NCBI GenBank assembly: GCA_033807695.1
Contig: CM066310.1
Location: 1,116,001 to 1,180,000 of the forward strand
DNA length: 64,000 nt
Reading direction: 5' to 3'
Source of the DNA: Daedaleopsis sinensis
Taxonomy: Eukaryota; Basidiomycota; Agaricomycetes; Polyporales; Polyporaceae
Under the pieces are notes generated by a model. That model had not been told where the DNA came from. It saw only the letters and a program-made list of their open reading frames with translations, and made no database searches. Position 1 is the first letter of the stretch; every line of letters starts with the position of its first letter. Positions 28,930 through 39,517 of the stretch are shown here, one piece after another. Both the position numbers and the translations under genes were made by a program.

Positions 28930-30918
28930 CTACGACACGAAGCTCTCCTCGAGCTCCCGGTGGATCGAGAACGATATCCTTCGCTGCGTCTTCGCCGCTC
29001 GCCGCCCGCCCGTCGTCCTACGCACGCACAGCCGTCAGCCCAGCGCACGCAAGACAGCAAAACAAGCCACACGCACCTCTGCTCCTGGCACACAAACGTG
29101 TCCGGGGCGCCCTCCCACTCGTCCAGCACGTCCCGCCGCGGCGCCGCGCGCTCCTCCTCGCGGTCCGGGGGCCCGAAGAGGTCGAGCGCAAGCTGCGTGT
29201 GCGACACGCCCGCGTACGTCGTCACGCACCGCGGGTTCACGAGGATGCGCGCGGCGAGGAACACCGCGTTCGGGATCGTCAGCCGCGGCCCGTCCTCGTC
29301 CGCGGGCGCCGCCGGGGGGTCCGCCGCGGGCAGGTCCGACGCGTCGTAGTCCGAGCCCGCGTTCGCGTCCGCGTCGTCCTGCGCCTGCTGCCGCGGCGCG
29401 AGCGGCTCGTCCGGGCCCAGCGGGGGCTCCGCGTCCGCGTCCGCGGCTGCGCCCGCGCGTTTGCCGCGTGCCTGATTGGCAACGAGTTCGGGGGCGACGA
29501 CGGACACGGGCTCGGGCTCGATGACCTTCATGCCCTCCTTGGCCTTCCACACCCACAGGTCCCGGCAGAACCACGCCTGCGTGCTGTCGAGGCACGATGC
29601 GTCGGGGTCGCGCTCCGGGATGTCGGCGTGGCTGGCGGTCGAGTTGAAGAAGTCCGTGCCGGCGCGGTACGCGATGCCGGCGTAGTACGACTGCGACGGG
29701 TCGACGACGTGCGTGCCGGACTCGCAGCAGAAGACCTGGAAGGGCAGATGCTGGGTGTACCGCTGTGCGCTGGCGGGGTCGCGCGGGGGCACAGAGGTGA
29801 GGGCGGCCTCGGAGATCGCGTTCGACTTGGACTGGCGGAACTGGTCCCCGTTGATGTCGCGCGTGCGCCAACTGCGAGGCGTTAGAGAGCACGCAAGGTG
29901 ACGCTAGCGTTCGCAGCACATACCGGTCAGAGAATATGAAGAAGCCGTTGTGCTCGGCCCAGTCCATGCCGCACACCATGGCAGCGTCGTTCGCGACGCT
30001 GACCTTGATTGTCTCGAGGATGTCGTTCGGACATGTGAATCCCTTGAGCCAGATGACGCGGTGAAATTTGAGACTTCGCTTGTCCCGGAGCTCGTGCAAC
30101 GGCTCCAACACAAGATTACGCGTGTATGCCTCCTCGAGGGGATAGTAGGCGGCAGAGGGATCGTCGGTCATGCCCGGTACGCGACGTATCCGGAAGGGTA
30201 CGCCGAGGAGGGTGAGGACGGCTTCGCACAAGTCTGTCAAGGTCTCTGTAGAGTCTGAGGAGCCGTAGTCAAGCATGGACACAAAGATGTTGGAGGAGCC
30301 GAGTCGTCTGGCGAGCTGAACGATGACCGCGAGCTGGTCGACGATGAAGTGGTCTGCAGAGTGGATGACCATGCCGACGTAGTAGAGGTGGTTATCTCGG
30401 GCGAGGTCTTCGTAGGCGTCTTCATACTTGTTCTGCCCAAACGGCCGGGTGAGTGTCGGACAAAGAGCTGCGACCCAGCCGTTGAGGGTGAGGAGCTGCT
30501 CAATGGCCGAGATGATGGACTGCTCGTCCATGTGTGACGTATCGTGCGAGACGATGCTGCTGAAATTGAGAGCGTGTGATCGTACGACAGTGGCGAGTAC
30601 TCACTAAGGCTGTTGGAAGCGTTCCCAATAGTCCTCCACGCCGTCATCTATGATGTCTCCGAAGAGGTCTGGTCTCTCGTCCCTGCCCATGCGAACCTGG
30701 AGGAACTCGTGCTGTCGCGCATCGAGCTGTTTATCTGAGCGTCGGACTAGGTCCAGGACATTTTGTTTGCGGATTTCCTTTGGGTCGACGGGGGCATAGA
30801 AGGAGGTGACGGAAGGGGTGTTGGAGGACGAGCCAAAGAAGAGGACCTTGCAGAGGAATGCGAAGGAGCCAAAGAGCACGACGCGGATGAGCGTCCGTCT
30901 TCGGATAACAAGAGCCAT
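28930..30918 (-). CDS. CAP59/CMT1-family alpha-1,3-mannosyltransferase-like glycosyltransferase
   Basis: Predicted type II Golgi/ER membrane glycosyltransferase of the cryptococcal mannosyltransferase (CAP59_mtransfer) family, which acts on cell-wall or capsule-like glycans. Exons on the minus strand: 30918-30605, 30559-29924, 29871-29077, 29017-28930; 610 residues. A signal anchor follows a basic start (RRRTLIRVVLFGSFAFLCKV). The domain core has HFIVDQLAVIVQLARRLG, NIFVSMLDYGSSDSTE, RVIWLKGFTCPNDIL and CGMDWAEHNGFFIFSDR. An Ala/Asp/Pro-rich insert of about 80 residues lies before the conserved C-terminal NPRCVTTYAGVSH block and may be disordered. An ATG 48 codons upstream is in frame but would bury the anchor, so the internal one was chosen. 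Confidence 0.87.
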
Positions 30919-31251
30919 AATGGCGCTACTCGCGCACAACGTACGGCACAAGGAGCGGGCGTAGAGACTGGAGGGAGGTGAGGAGGAGGGGAGAGAGAGC
31001 GGGACGTCTCTCGGGCATGCGGTGGCTGCACTCAGGCGCCCATAATCATATTCAAGATGCATCGGGCATAAGACGCCAAAACCCGAACGCTCACCAAACT
31101 ACTTATGCACGCTTCGCTCGCAACTACTACCTAGCTTTGAATCTGACTAGTACTGCAGGTACTTTCTCTGCCCTGAACGCACGCGAAGCCTGAAGGCAAA
31201 CTTCACTCCTCCATCTTGATGGTTCAACGTTCAAAGTTAACCTTACGCATC
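30919..31251. other. Divergent promoter region
   Basis: About 330 bp between the mannosyltransferase start and the likely 5' end of the damaged carrier gene. No distinct element seen. Confidence 0.4.
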
Positions 31252-32443
31252 ATGGACACGAGTGAGTACCAGAGTAAGAATATTGATGTCCAGCCCCGAG
31301 CTTCGAGCAGCTGCTATACTCCATCGGAACACACCTGCCAAGTAGCGCTATGTGCCACCTGAACGCTTACAGCCACATCCAACGGAAGTGTCACCGGAAG
31401 AGCTGCAGACGACGGATTCTGAGTCCATCACAGTCCGCGCGGTCAAGGACGTCTCGTTCGGGAGCGCGGCTGGAATTGTGTCGAAGGTGTTCGAGCATCC
31501 CTTCGACTGTCTGCTGCAGACGTGGCGAAAGGAGGGCGTGTGGGGACTGTACCGGGTACGTCTTCGCGTCTGAATCTCGCTGGTGCACGCATCTCCTGCA
31601 TATCGCGGCAGCGCGGTCCTTACGGGTATCTTTGTGTAGGGTCCGCCTGCGCCCATAGTGGGTGCGATGGCGAAAAACGCAACGCTGTTCTGGTCCTACA
31701 CGGAGATCCAGAACGCCATCCGGTGGACGAGCGGGATTGCCTCTGTCGCAGCAACTCTAGGCCAGCTTGCGTCCGCAGGAGCGGGCGCAGGTGCCATCAC
31801 TAGCGTTCTGTGCGTCGCCGCTCGTTTTGCTATGTGTAATATTATTTTCCATGCCGTGCCGAACGGGAACGGTCAGGACCCCCATCGAGCTCGTCAAGTG
31901 CAAAATGCAGGTGCGAATGCTCATGGCGCCCGCGATCGCCTCGTCCGCCGAGTCTCCCCCGTCAGTCCGCAAGCTCCCTGGGCCCGTCGCCGTTTTCACC
32001 TCTGTCGTCCGCGAGACTGGCGTCCGCGAGCTCGAGCTCGGGCACACCGCCACGCTCCTCCGCGAACCAGGGGGCGCCGTGTCCTGGTTCGCCGCCAAAG
32101 AGAGCGTCGCGTCGCTGCTCCTGGCCCGGCGCGGGCTGGCGGACCAGCGGGAGCTGCATTCGTGGGAGAGCGCCGTGGCAGGGGCGTGCGCGTGCGTGGC
32201 GTACAACATCGCGCTCTTCCCGGCGGACACGGTGAAGACCGCGATGCAGACGGAGGCGGAGCTGCGTGGCCCGCGCTGGTGGCGGGCCGCGACGTTCTTC
32301 GGGACGGGGCGGGGCGGGAAACGTGGCGGAAGGGCGGGGTGCGGGCGTTGTACGCTGGCTGTGGGATCACAGTCGCGAGGGCGATTCCAAGCAGTACGGT
32401 GATCTTCATGATCTACGACGGGCTGAGCCAGCGGTTCCGGTGA
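31252..32443 (+). pseudogene. ORT1-like mitochondrial ornithine/amino-acid carrier, internally deleted and frameshifted
   Basis: Mitochondrial carrier family, closest in wording to fungal ORT1/ARG11 ornithine carriers. Recognisable exons lie at about 31346-31555, 31640-31809 and from 31877, with normal GT-AG introns. The first repeat reads GIVSKVFEHPFD and then at once CLLQTWRKEGVWGLYR. The KVRLQ half of the first carrier signature and the matrix loop that normally lie between are absent with no intron to hold them. Repeat 2 (TPIELVKCKMQ; WFAAKESVASLLLARR) is good. In repeat 3 the frame shifts in a G-rich run near 32.3 kb, after WWRAATFFG; the expected WRKGGVRALYAGCGITVAR then resumes in another frame to 32443. 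The first exon and start are unclear. Probably non-functional. Confidence 0.72.
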
Positions 32444-33057
32444 TGAAGGACTCCAAGATGGGGAGCGGGGCCGGGGCTGCTGCTAGCTGGTGAGATGCCA
32501 CTGAGATCGTGCTGAACTTTGTTCTCGAACGCTGATCGCATTTCGAAAAGTACCTTGTAGCGATATGTATAGATTTTATGAGAAGCCATCTAGACAACTC
32601 TTCAAAGCTTCAACACCTTTACAACGTTTTACAACACGCAACAACTTGAACAAGTCGAAGCTATGCATACACCAGCATACACCTGACAGTGCTGACACTG
32701 CGGATATTACGGCGCATATCACAAACCTCAGACCTCGCTCGCAAGATGAGTACGTATACGTAGTGACCGGGGAGTAACAAGAGCGAACTGTCGGCATATG
32801 CAACCTGGGTCCTCCCCAATTCCTCGAGCCCTCCCAAAGATATCCCGATGGTCGGTCTACCAACACTCAAGCGCTCAGTCGTCGGGTTGGCACATGCAGG
32901 TGAGTCAGCCTCTTCCCGCTATTACACCCGTATCAAGCAGTCGACTGTCACCGACACTGAGCAGATGTCAATAAGCACGACGTAATATTTAGTTGCCAAG
33001 GCGGTCGAGTGCGCACGACGAGCTCGCTTCATGCAGTCTACGATGTATTTGCGGGCG
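32444..33057. other. Intergenic region upstream of GST gene
   Basis: No coding signal; contains the upstream part of the GST promoter. Confidence 0.5.
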
Positions 33058-33064
33058 TATAAAG
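33058..33064 (+). promoter_or_regulatory. TATA box of GST gene
   Basis: TATAAAG about 90 bp before the GST start codon, a usual spacing for a TATA-driven, inducible fungal promoter. Confidence 0.55.
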
Positions 33065-33153
33065 ACCTGCAGGATGTTGACGATGCATAACAGCACTTTT
33101 CCTCGTCTACTCTACACCCCCAGCACTTCCAGTCCAGTATCCACACCTACAAC

Positions 33154-34107
33154 ATGTCTCACAGCAAGCAGTTCACCGTCTACGGCCACATCGGCGGACC
33201 CAACCCCGCGTAAGCCCTGTCGCACTGCCCGTTGCACTCACCCGTAGCAAGCATCGACGCTAACACGCCTTCTATCCTCGCAGCAAGGTGTCATTCCTGC
33301 TTGAAGAGCTCGGGCTCACGTACGAGTACGTGACGGTCGACATCACGAAGGGCGCGCAAAAGGAGGACGCGTACACCGCGATCTGCCCGAACGGCCGCGT
33401 GCCGGCGCTCGTCGACCACCAGAACGGCGACTTCACGATCTGGGAGTCGGACGCGATCCTCTTCTACCTCGTCGAGCGGTACGACACGGAGCACAAGCTG
33501 AGCGTCGCGGACGCGGACGAGAAGGCCCACCTCCTCCAGTGGCTCTTCTTCCAGGCGTCCGGCCAGGGGTGCGTGCTCCCCCCATGCCGCGTCTTTCCTG
33601 CCGTCGCGATGAGAGCTGACGCGGACGGGCGTGTTCGCGCGCTGCAGGCCGTACTTCGGGCAGGCGGTGTGGTTCATGAAGTTCCATGCGGAGCGCATTC
33701 CCTCTGCGGTCGAGCGGTACCAGAAGGAGATCGTGCGCGTGCTCGGCGTGCTCGAGACCGTCCTGTCCAAGCAGGAGTGGCTCGTCGGCGGGAAGCTCAC
33801 CATCGCGGACCTCGCCTTCATCCCGTACGCACCCATCGCCCCCCGCGCGTGACTCGGGGCGGACTGCTGATGTAGATTGCCTTCTGCCTGCTCTAGCTGG
33901 AACAACGCCGCGATCCACATGGCCCTGAAGGATGTCCCCGACGTCGACGTCCCGAAGCAGTTCCCGAACGTTTACAAGTGAGTGGTGTCTGGGTCTGGCG
34001 TCCGGCGACAGGAGACTGACGGCCTGCACAGGTGGCATACGAAGATGTGTGCCCGCCCGGCTGTTGCGAAGGTTCTCCAGGAGCAGGCTGCGGCTCACGC
34101 AAAGTAA
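33154..34107 (+). CDS. URE2-like glutathione S-transferase
   Basis: Cytosolic GST of the fungal Ure2p-like class; such enzymes conjugate or reduce with glutathione in detoxification and are expanded in wood-decay fungi. Exons: 33154-33209, 33284-33568, 33648-33824, 33897-33977, 34032-34107; 224 residues. The thioredoxin-like N-domain runs from YGHIGGPNPAKVSFLLEELG through NGRVPALVDHQNGDFTIWES (glutathione-binding ES) to AILFYLVERYD. The helical C-domain contains FQASGQGPYFGQAVWF and LVGGKLTIADLAF. Length is normal and no lesion is seen. Confidence 0.92.
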
Positions 34108-34750
34108 CCGTAAGCCGTCTTGGTTCACTGGGTGAATGGAGGTCGGGGCCCCAAGTGTGTCTATCAGAACATGTACGCGTGGATTGGAAGGACGAAATTT
34201 GAGCAGCAGTTGCATTCGATTGGTAACGAGTAGGATACGGTATACAGGACTTGTATACAGCAAGAGGCGTGAAGGCAGCACGATAAGACCTGTGAACTCG
34301 AATTATCCAGTAGTCTTGTTCAAGTGTGCGAGGATCTTGTCTAGCTCACTCCCAGTGAAGTTCTCGCTGAGTGCTTGATACTGCGCAGAGCGCCGCAGTC
34401 CGTCTCGCGCTTAGATGCGCGCATGGTGAGAGATGATCGATGAGCCAGTAGGGTATTCGCGCTCGACAGTGCCACTAGTGCCAGCTGGAAAGGTGGACAT
34501 GGCGCGTGATGACGGAGGAAATCCAGAGTCACAGCCTGTCGAACCTCCGAGCGTGACCATTCCCGGCACTGCCACTCAGGTTAGCGATTTGCGCATGCGT
34601 TGTCGAATGTGCGGCAGTGCCATATGCCATATGCATGCAGTAAGTATACGACGACAGGGCAGACTGCAGACTACAAATACAAACCCAAACCCAAAACCAA
34701 ACGATCTACGTCGAGTTGCAGAATGAGGCTCGAACGTCGGCCACCGTGAC
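34108..34750. other. Convergent spacer GST / aminotransferase
   Basis: About 640 bp of 3' flank for both genes; no supported gene. Confidence 0.5.
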
Positions 34751-36962
34751 CTAGGCGAGGAACGCGCGCAGCCGCTGCAGCCGCTCGGCGGCGGCGTGGA
34801 GCGTGTCGAGGTCCTTGCAGTACGCGAACCGCGCGTAGTTCTCGCCGATCGCGACGTGCGCGTCGCAGTAGAACTGCCGCCGCCGCCGCCGCAAACGCAA
34901 GATTACAGCAAGAGGATGAGCGAGATTAGCAGAGTGAGTGGGGCGGGGCGATGCGTACCTCGCTGACGGGGATGCAGGACACCTTGATCTCGTTCGCGAG
35001 GAACCACGCTGCTCTGCGCACCGGTCAGCTCCAGCGCACTCGGGGCGATCGCGGGGCGCATATCACCACGCACTTGAAACATTTTCCGCGGCGCTCCACG
35101 TGCGGGGGGAACGGGAAGTCCGCCGGCCACCGCACGCGCGAGATATCCTAGCAAACGCGTCCCTCAGCATGCCCCCGCCCCAAAGAAGAAAAACAAAGGC
35201 GCACGCACCAGCAGGATGTAGTAGCTGCCCTCCGGCCACGCATACGCCAAGCCAAGGCGCTCGAACGCGCGCACGAGCACGGCGCGGCGCGCGGCGTACG
35301 CGGCGAGCTGCGCGGGGAGGAAGCCGCGCGCGCGCGCCTCCTCGAGCGCGGCGGCCGCCCCCGCCTGCAGCGGCGTGTTCGCGCAGAAGACGATGCGCGT
35401 GCTCGCGGCGGTCACGGGCGCGATGAGGGCGCGCGGGCCGAGGAGCCAGCCGAGGCGCCAGCCGGTCGCGGCGAAGAGCTCTGGGGTGGGTGGGGGTGGG
35501 TGGGGGTGTGAGCGAGGGATGTGAGCGGGGGGGTGATGGGATGGGAGGAGGAGAGGGATGGGAGGAGGAGAGGGATGGGAGGAGGAGAGGGAGGGAGGGG
35601 GAGGGGGAGGGGAGGGGGACGTACTCGCTGCGGAGCCGACGGTGAGCGTGCGGTCCCACATGCCGGGGAGCGTCGCGAAGCGGACGTGTTCGCGGCCGTC
35701 GTACACGAGGCCCTCGTACTGCGCCGCGCGGAGTCAGCTGGCGGCCACGGAACAGAGGGGAGAAGGGATGGAACGCGGGGGATGCGGGGGACGTACGACT
35801 TCGTCGGACATGACGAGCAGGTTGTGCGCCTCCGCGATGTGCGCGACCTGCTCCATCTCCGCGCGCGAGAAGACCTTGCCGAGCGGGTTGTGCGGCGTGT
35901 TCAGGACGATCATCTTCGTTTTGGGGGTCACCGCGCGGCTGGGACATTTGCCCGGCGACAGCGACCGTCAGCTCGCATTATGAGTCGGTACAGTATACAG
36001 GGCGCCGACGCACCGGAGCTCGTCAAAGTCGACGGTCCACGACTGCCTGCCGGCTTGCACGCCGGGCGCGGGCTGGTCGCTCGGATGGAGGGGCACGTAG
36101 ACGCACTTGCCGCCCTGGAAGGCGACGGAGGCGAGGTACTGGTCGAAGAACGGCTCGAAGATGATGACCTCGTCCCCGGGCTCGACGAACGCCGTGAACG
36201 CCGCGTACTGTCCTGCACCCGAGCCCGATCCCGTCCGAGTCAGTCAGCCGGTACCAGTAAGGATGCTGAGCAGTGACTAGTGACTAGTGCCTAGTGAGGC
36301 CTGAGGCCTGCGGAGGGACTGGGACGCACCCTCGTTGGCGCCGCTGGTGACGACGATCTCGGAGTCCGCGTCGAGCGCGCGGCCGAACGCGGGCGCGTAG
36401 AAGTCGCGGAGGGCGTGCCGCAGGCGCTGCGTGCCCCTCGGCGGCGCGTAGTGGTTGCCGTCGACGGACGCGAGGGCGGCCTGCGCGGCGGCGCGCGCCC
36501 AGGCGGGCGGGGGGAAGTTCATGTAGCCCTGCCCGAGGTTGATGCAGTCCGGGGGGAGGTTCGAGGCGCTGTGTAGGGGAGCGGTGGGCGGCGTCAGTCA
36601 GTGTGCCAGTGGATCGGAGTGCCTGTGATGCGTGCGGGTGCTGGGAGATGGGAGTGTGCCACAGCCAGGGTGGGCGCGTCGAGGGACACAGGTCTGAGAA
36701 GTGCGTAAACTCACTGGAAGATGGACCAGACGTCGAGCGAGTCCGCCCGGCCGTCCTTCATGCGCGATGCATACGCAATCTTGGGCCTTGTACTCGCCGC
36801 GGCGCTCTCGTGCGAACTCGCTGGAGGATGGCTAGTTGAGAACGCGGACCTTGCGTAGTACGAGCTTGAGTGGAGTCCGCCGGGTCGACGGATTCCAGGG
36901 GCGCGGGTCACGCTCACGCTGCGGTTGATGCTGAGCAACGGGCGTAGGGACGCAGAGGGCAT
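34751..36962 (-). CDS. bna3: BNA3-type PLP aminotransferase (kynurenine / glutamine-phenylpyruvate class)
   Basis: Fold-type I pyridoxal-phosphate aminotransferase, probably mitochondrial. Exons on the minus strand: 36962-36715, 36568-36330, 36212-36014, 35938-35797, 35718-35625, 35480-35209, 35147-35074, 35013-34959, 34873-34751; 481 residues. A basic, Ser-rich N-terminus fits a mitochondrial presequence. Family blocks: DVWSIF, NLGQGYMNFPPP, VVTSGANEGQYAAF, FEPFFDQY, LNTPHNPLGKVF, DEVYEGLVYDG, GSAAKLFAATGWRLGW (PLP lysine) and GENYARFAYCK (substrate arginine). The lysine codon is assembled across intron 5, which is a purine-rich minisatellite on the plus strand. BNA3-class enzymes accept kynurenine and several aromatic or sulfur amino acids; specificity cannot be read here. 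Confidence 0.9.
35481..35624. repeat. G-rich minisatellite forming intron 5 of the aminotransferase
   Basis: Three near-identical units of about 17-18 bp (GGATGGGAGGAGGAGAG) followed by G-runs, flanked by a GGGTGGGTG stretch. On the gene's sense strand this is a C/T tract. The G-runs could form quadruplexes. Confidence 0.8.
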
Positions 36963-37498
36963 GGTAGCGGATTCGAGGGTCGACGAAGGGTGGGCCCGGG
37001 GTACGCTGGAGAGAGAGAAGGGAGGGATATGAGTCACTGTGCTGTCTCGGAGGTCTCTGGACATTGCGCGCCTTACGTCGACAAGCACGAAGGCCGCGCG
37101 CCCCCGACAGGGCGACGCAGTCCATGACTGCTCCCGACGAAGCCGGATGAGGAGGACAGATATCCTACTGACGAGTCCACTAAGCGCTCACCGAGTAGGT
37201 TAACCCATCCACCTGCCTTTCTCGGCGGTTCCCGCGGGTAGACGCCCCCGCCTCGTGGGGTCCCCAGCTGCGTCCGTCCTTCAAGTTCTTTGACGAGCAT
37301 TCGTACTCATCGGCGAAGCGGCGAATCGCGTCCTTCTGCTATGTCCGACTTGACTTCGAGGGCTGCTTTACGCGGATGCGCACGTGGATAGCACCTTGTG
37401 GGCGCAAATTGACCGTAAGAAGCTGCCAGTGATGCTGCTCGCCGACAGGCTTGGTCGCACTGTGCATACCGGCGCCCTCAACAGCGCACCCCAAGGCA
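36963..37498. other. Divergent promoter region aminotransferase / OAC1-type carrier
   Basis: About 590 bp between the two divergent start codons, including the TATA box at the right end. No extra gene. Confidence 0.5.
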
Positions 37499-37508
37499 CT
37501 ATATATAG
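37499..37508 (+). promoter_or_regulatory. TATA box of OAC1-type carrier
   Basis: CTATATATAG about 50 bp before the carrier start codon. Confidence 0.5.
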
Positions 37509-37553
37509 CACTCGCCGTGGTCCGACGATGTCCTCCGCGTTCGCTCTATCGCC

Positions 37554-39320
37554 ATGGCCCAGCTCTCGACATTCGAGGGGTTCGTCTGCGGCGGGCTTGC
37601 AGGATGCACTGCGGTACGTATACGTCTCGCGAGTCTTAACTGTAAACCTCCCACCGTGCTAATCCGAGCCTCGACAGGTCACGTTCTCCAATCCGTGAGC
37701 ATCCGAGTCTGAGCGCGCGTGCGCACACGATGGAGAGCCGTACTCACTGCACCTGTGCTTCAACGTTAACGTGCACCCCGCTGCAGCGCCGAGGTCGCGA
37801 AGACGCGCATGCAGCTCCAGGGGGAGCTGGTGAAGAGCGGCGGGCAGAGAGTGTACAGGAACGTGCTGGACGTGTTCGTCAAGACGTGGCGGAACGAGGG
37901 CGTCCGCGGCGTCCAGCGCGGGCTCGGCCCTGCGGTACGTATACGTATGCGTCGCGCCGCCCTCAAGCTTAGACTGCCAGTGCGCCGTCCGCTGACCCGG
38001 TGCCGCGCTGCAGTACTTCTACCAGGTCGCGCTGAACGGCTGCCGCCTCGGTGCGTCGTCTGCCCTGCGTCTTCCAGTCCTACCAGCAGCTCATGCATCA
38101 TGGTATGGTTTGGGATCGCGCGCGCGCGCCAGGGCTGTACGAGCCGTTTCGGAAATGGAGCAACGCGCGGCTGGGGTACAGCCCCGCCCAGCTGGTGCTG
38201 CTCACGTCCATGGGCGCCGGCTCCCTGAGCACCGTCGTCGGCTGTGCGTCCCCTCCCTCTTCTTGGTTATCCCAGTCTGAGCGCTGCATTGACGATGGAC
38301 GCGCAAGACAGCGTGCCTGGGCAACCCGCTGTTCCTCGTGAAGACGCGCATGCAGGCGTACTCGCCCGCGCTCCCCGTCGGCGCGCAGCGCTGCTACCGG
38401 CACGCGGGGCACGCGCTCGCGAGCATCGTGCGCGCGGAGGGCGCGCGGGGGCTGCTGCGCGGCTGGGACGCGGCGGTCCTGCGCGGGGCCATCGGCGGAT
38501 CGGTGAGCGCTGCTGCCAGTACCATTGCGAGTGGGGGCGGCCCAGGTATGATAATGCTGATGATGTCGACGTGTGTGCGCAGGTGCAGCTGCCGAGCTAT
38601 ATATGGAGCAAGGGCCAGCTCGTGCGGCTCGGGCTGGGCGAGGCGGATAGTATGGGGACGTTCTTGATGAGCAGCGCGGTCGCGGGCGTGATTCTGGTGC
38701 GTGTCCGTGTCCGTGTCCGTCCGTCCGTCCGTCCGTGTCCCTAGCCAGCTCGGAGCGTCGATAGCACCCCCGCCCCGCTCACGGTGCGCTGACCACTGAC
38801 ATGCCCTGCAGTGTCTCGCGATGCAGCCTGCCGACACGGTGCGTTCATCGTTCACCCCAGCTGAATATTGAGATCGCGGCGGGGCGCTGATGGTAGTTCG
38901 TGCGCTGCGGACGCGGCAGACCCTGACGCGGATGTACAACCAGCCGACGACGAAGGGCGCGGACGGGCGGACGGTGGGGGTGCTGTACACGAGCCCGCTC
39001 GACTGCCTGTGGAAGACGTTCAAGGCGGAGGGCGTCCGCGGCTGGTACAAAGGTCCGTCTCCGTCTCTGCGCATGCCTTTCGCTGTGAATTCGCCGCTCT
39101 TGCACTGTAAGTACTAAGGGTATGGGGGGACAGGGACGACTGCGCATTTTCTGCGCATCGCGCCGCACACGTGAGTCGTCGTCGTCCTCGTATATGCGTA
39201 TCGTGTGCGCGAGGCACGGAGCTGACGCGGACGCCGCTGTGGTGCAGGATCATCACGCTCACGGCCAACGACCTCATCGTGAGGATGTACCTCAGGACAC
39301 GGCGACGCTCCGAGTCGTAG
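37554..39320 (+). CDS. oac1: OAC1-type mitochondrial carrier (oxaloacetate/sulfate/alpha-isopropylmalate)
   Basis: Inner-membrane carrier. Yeast Oac1p exchanges oxaloacetate and sulfate and exports alpha-isopropylmalate for leucine synthesis. Exons: 37554-37613, 37678-37694 (17 nt), 37787-37934, 38014-38050, 38133-38243, 38312-38502, 38583-38696, 38812-38838 (27 nt), 38920-39052, 39134-39170, 39248-39320; 315 residues. Three repeats carry NPAEVAKTRMQ, NPLFLVKTRMQAYS and QPADTTLTRMYNQP. The second and third variants, with the non-acidic NPLFLVKTR, are typical of the OAC1 subgroup. WYKGTTAHFLRIAPHT is the usual third-repeat end. Eleven exons with two microexons. It ends 197 bp from the convergent IPMS-like gene. 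Confidence 0.9.
38697..38742 (+). repeat. GTGTCC/GTCC short tandem repeat in OAC1 intron
   Basis: Three GTGTCC units followed by several TCCG units, inside intron 7. Confidence 0.85.
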
Positions 39321-39517
39321 GCGGTTGGCCGCGTGGGTCTCGGACTCTGTGCTTGTGCTTGATCATGTACGCGAACGGACACGAGGGAAGAATGCAGTTG
39401 TCGTTGGACTCTGACTCGATTCTGCGAGGCCCGAGGGAAAACACATGTGTACAGGCCTGGACCACGCCGCAATCTATCGCGCGCCGCTGCCAGGATCCTC
39501 CGTTGCCTCGCCTCGCG

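Noticed and set aside
29035..30531. 498-residue minus-strand ORF running through the mannosyltransferase
   Set aside because: It follows the real frame only until the exon 2 donor; beyond that it is Arg-rich out-of-frame sequence. Splicing restores the family sequence.
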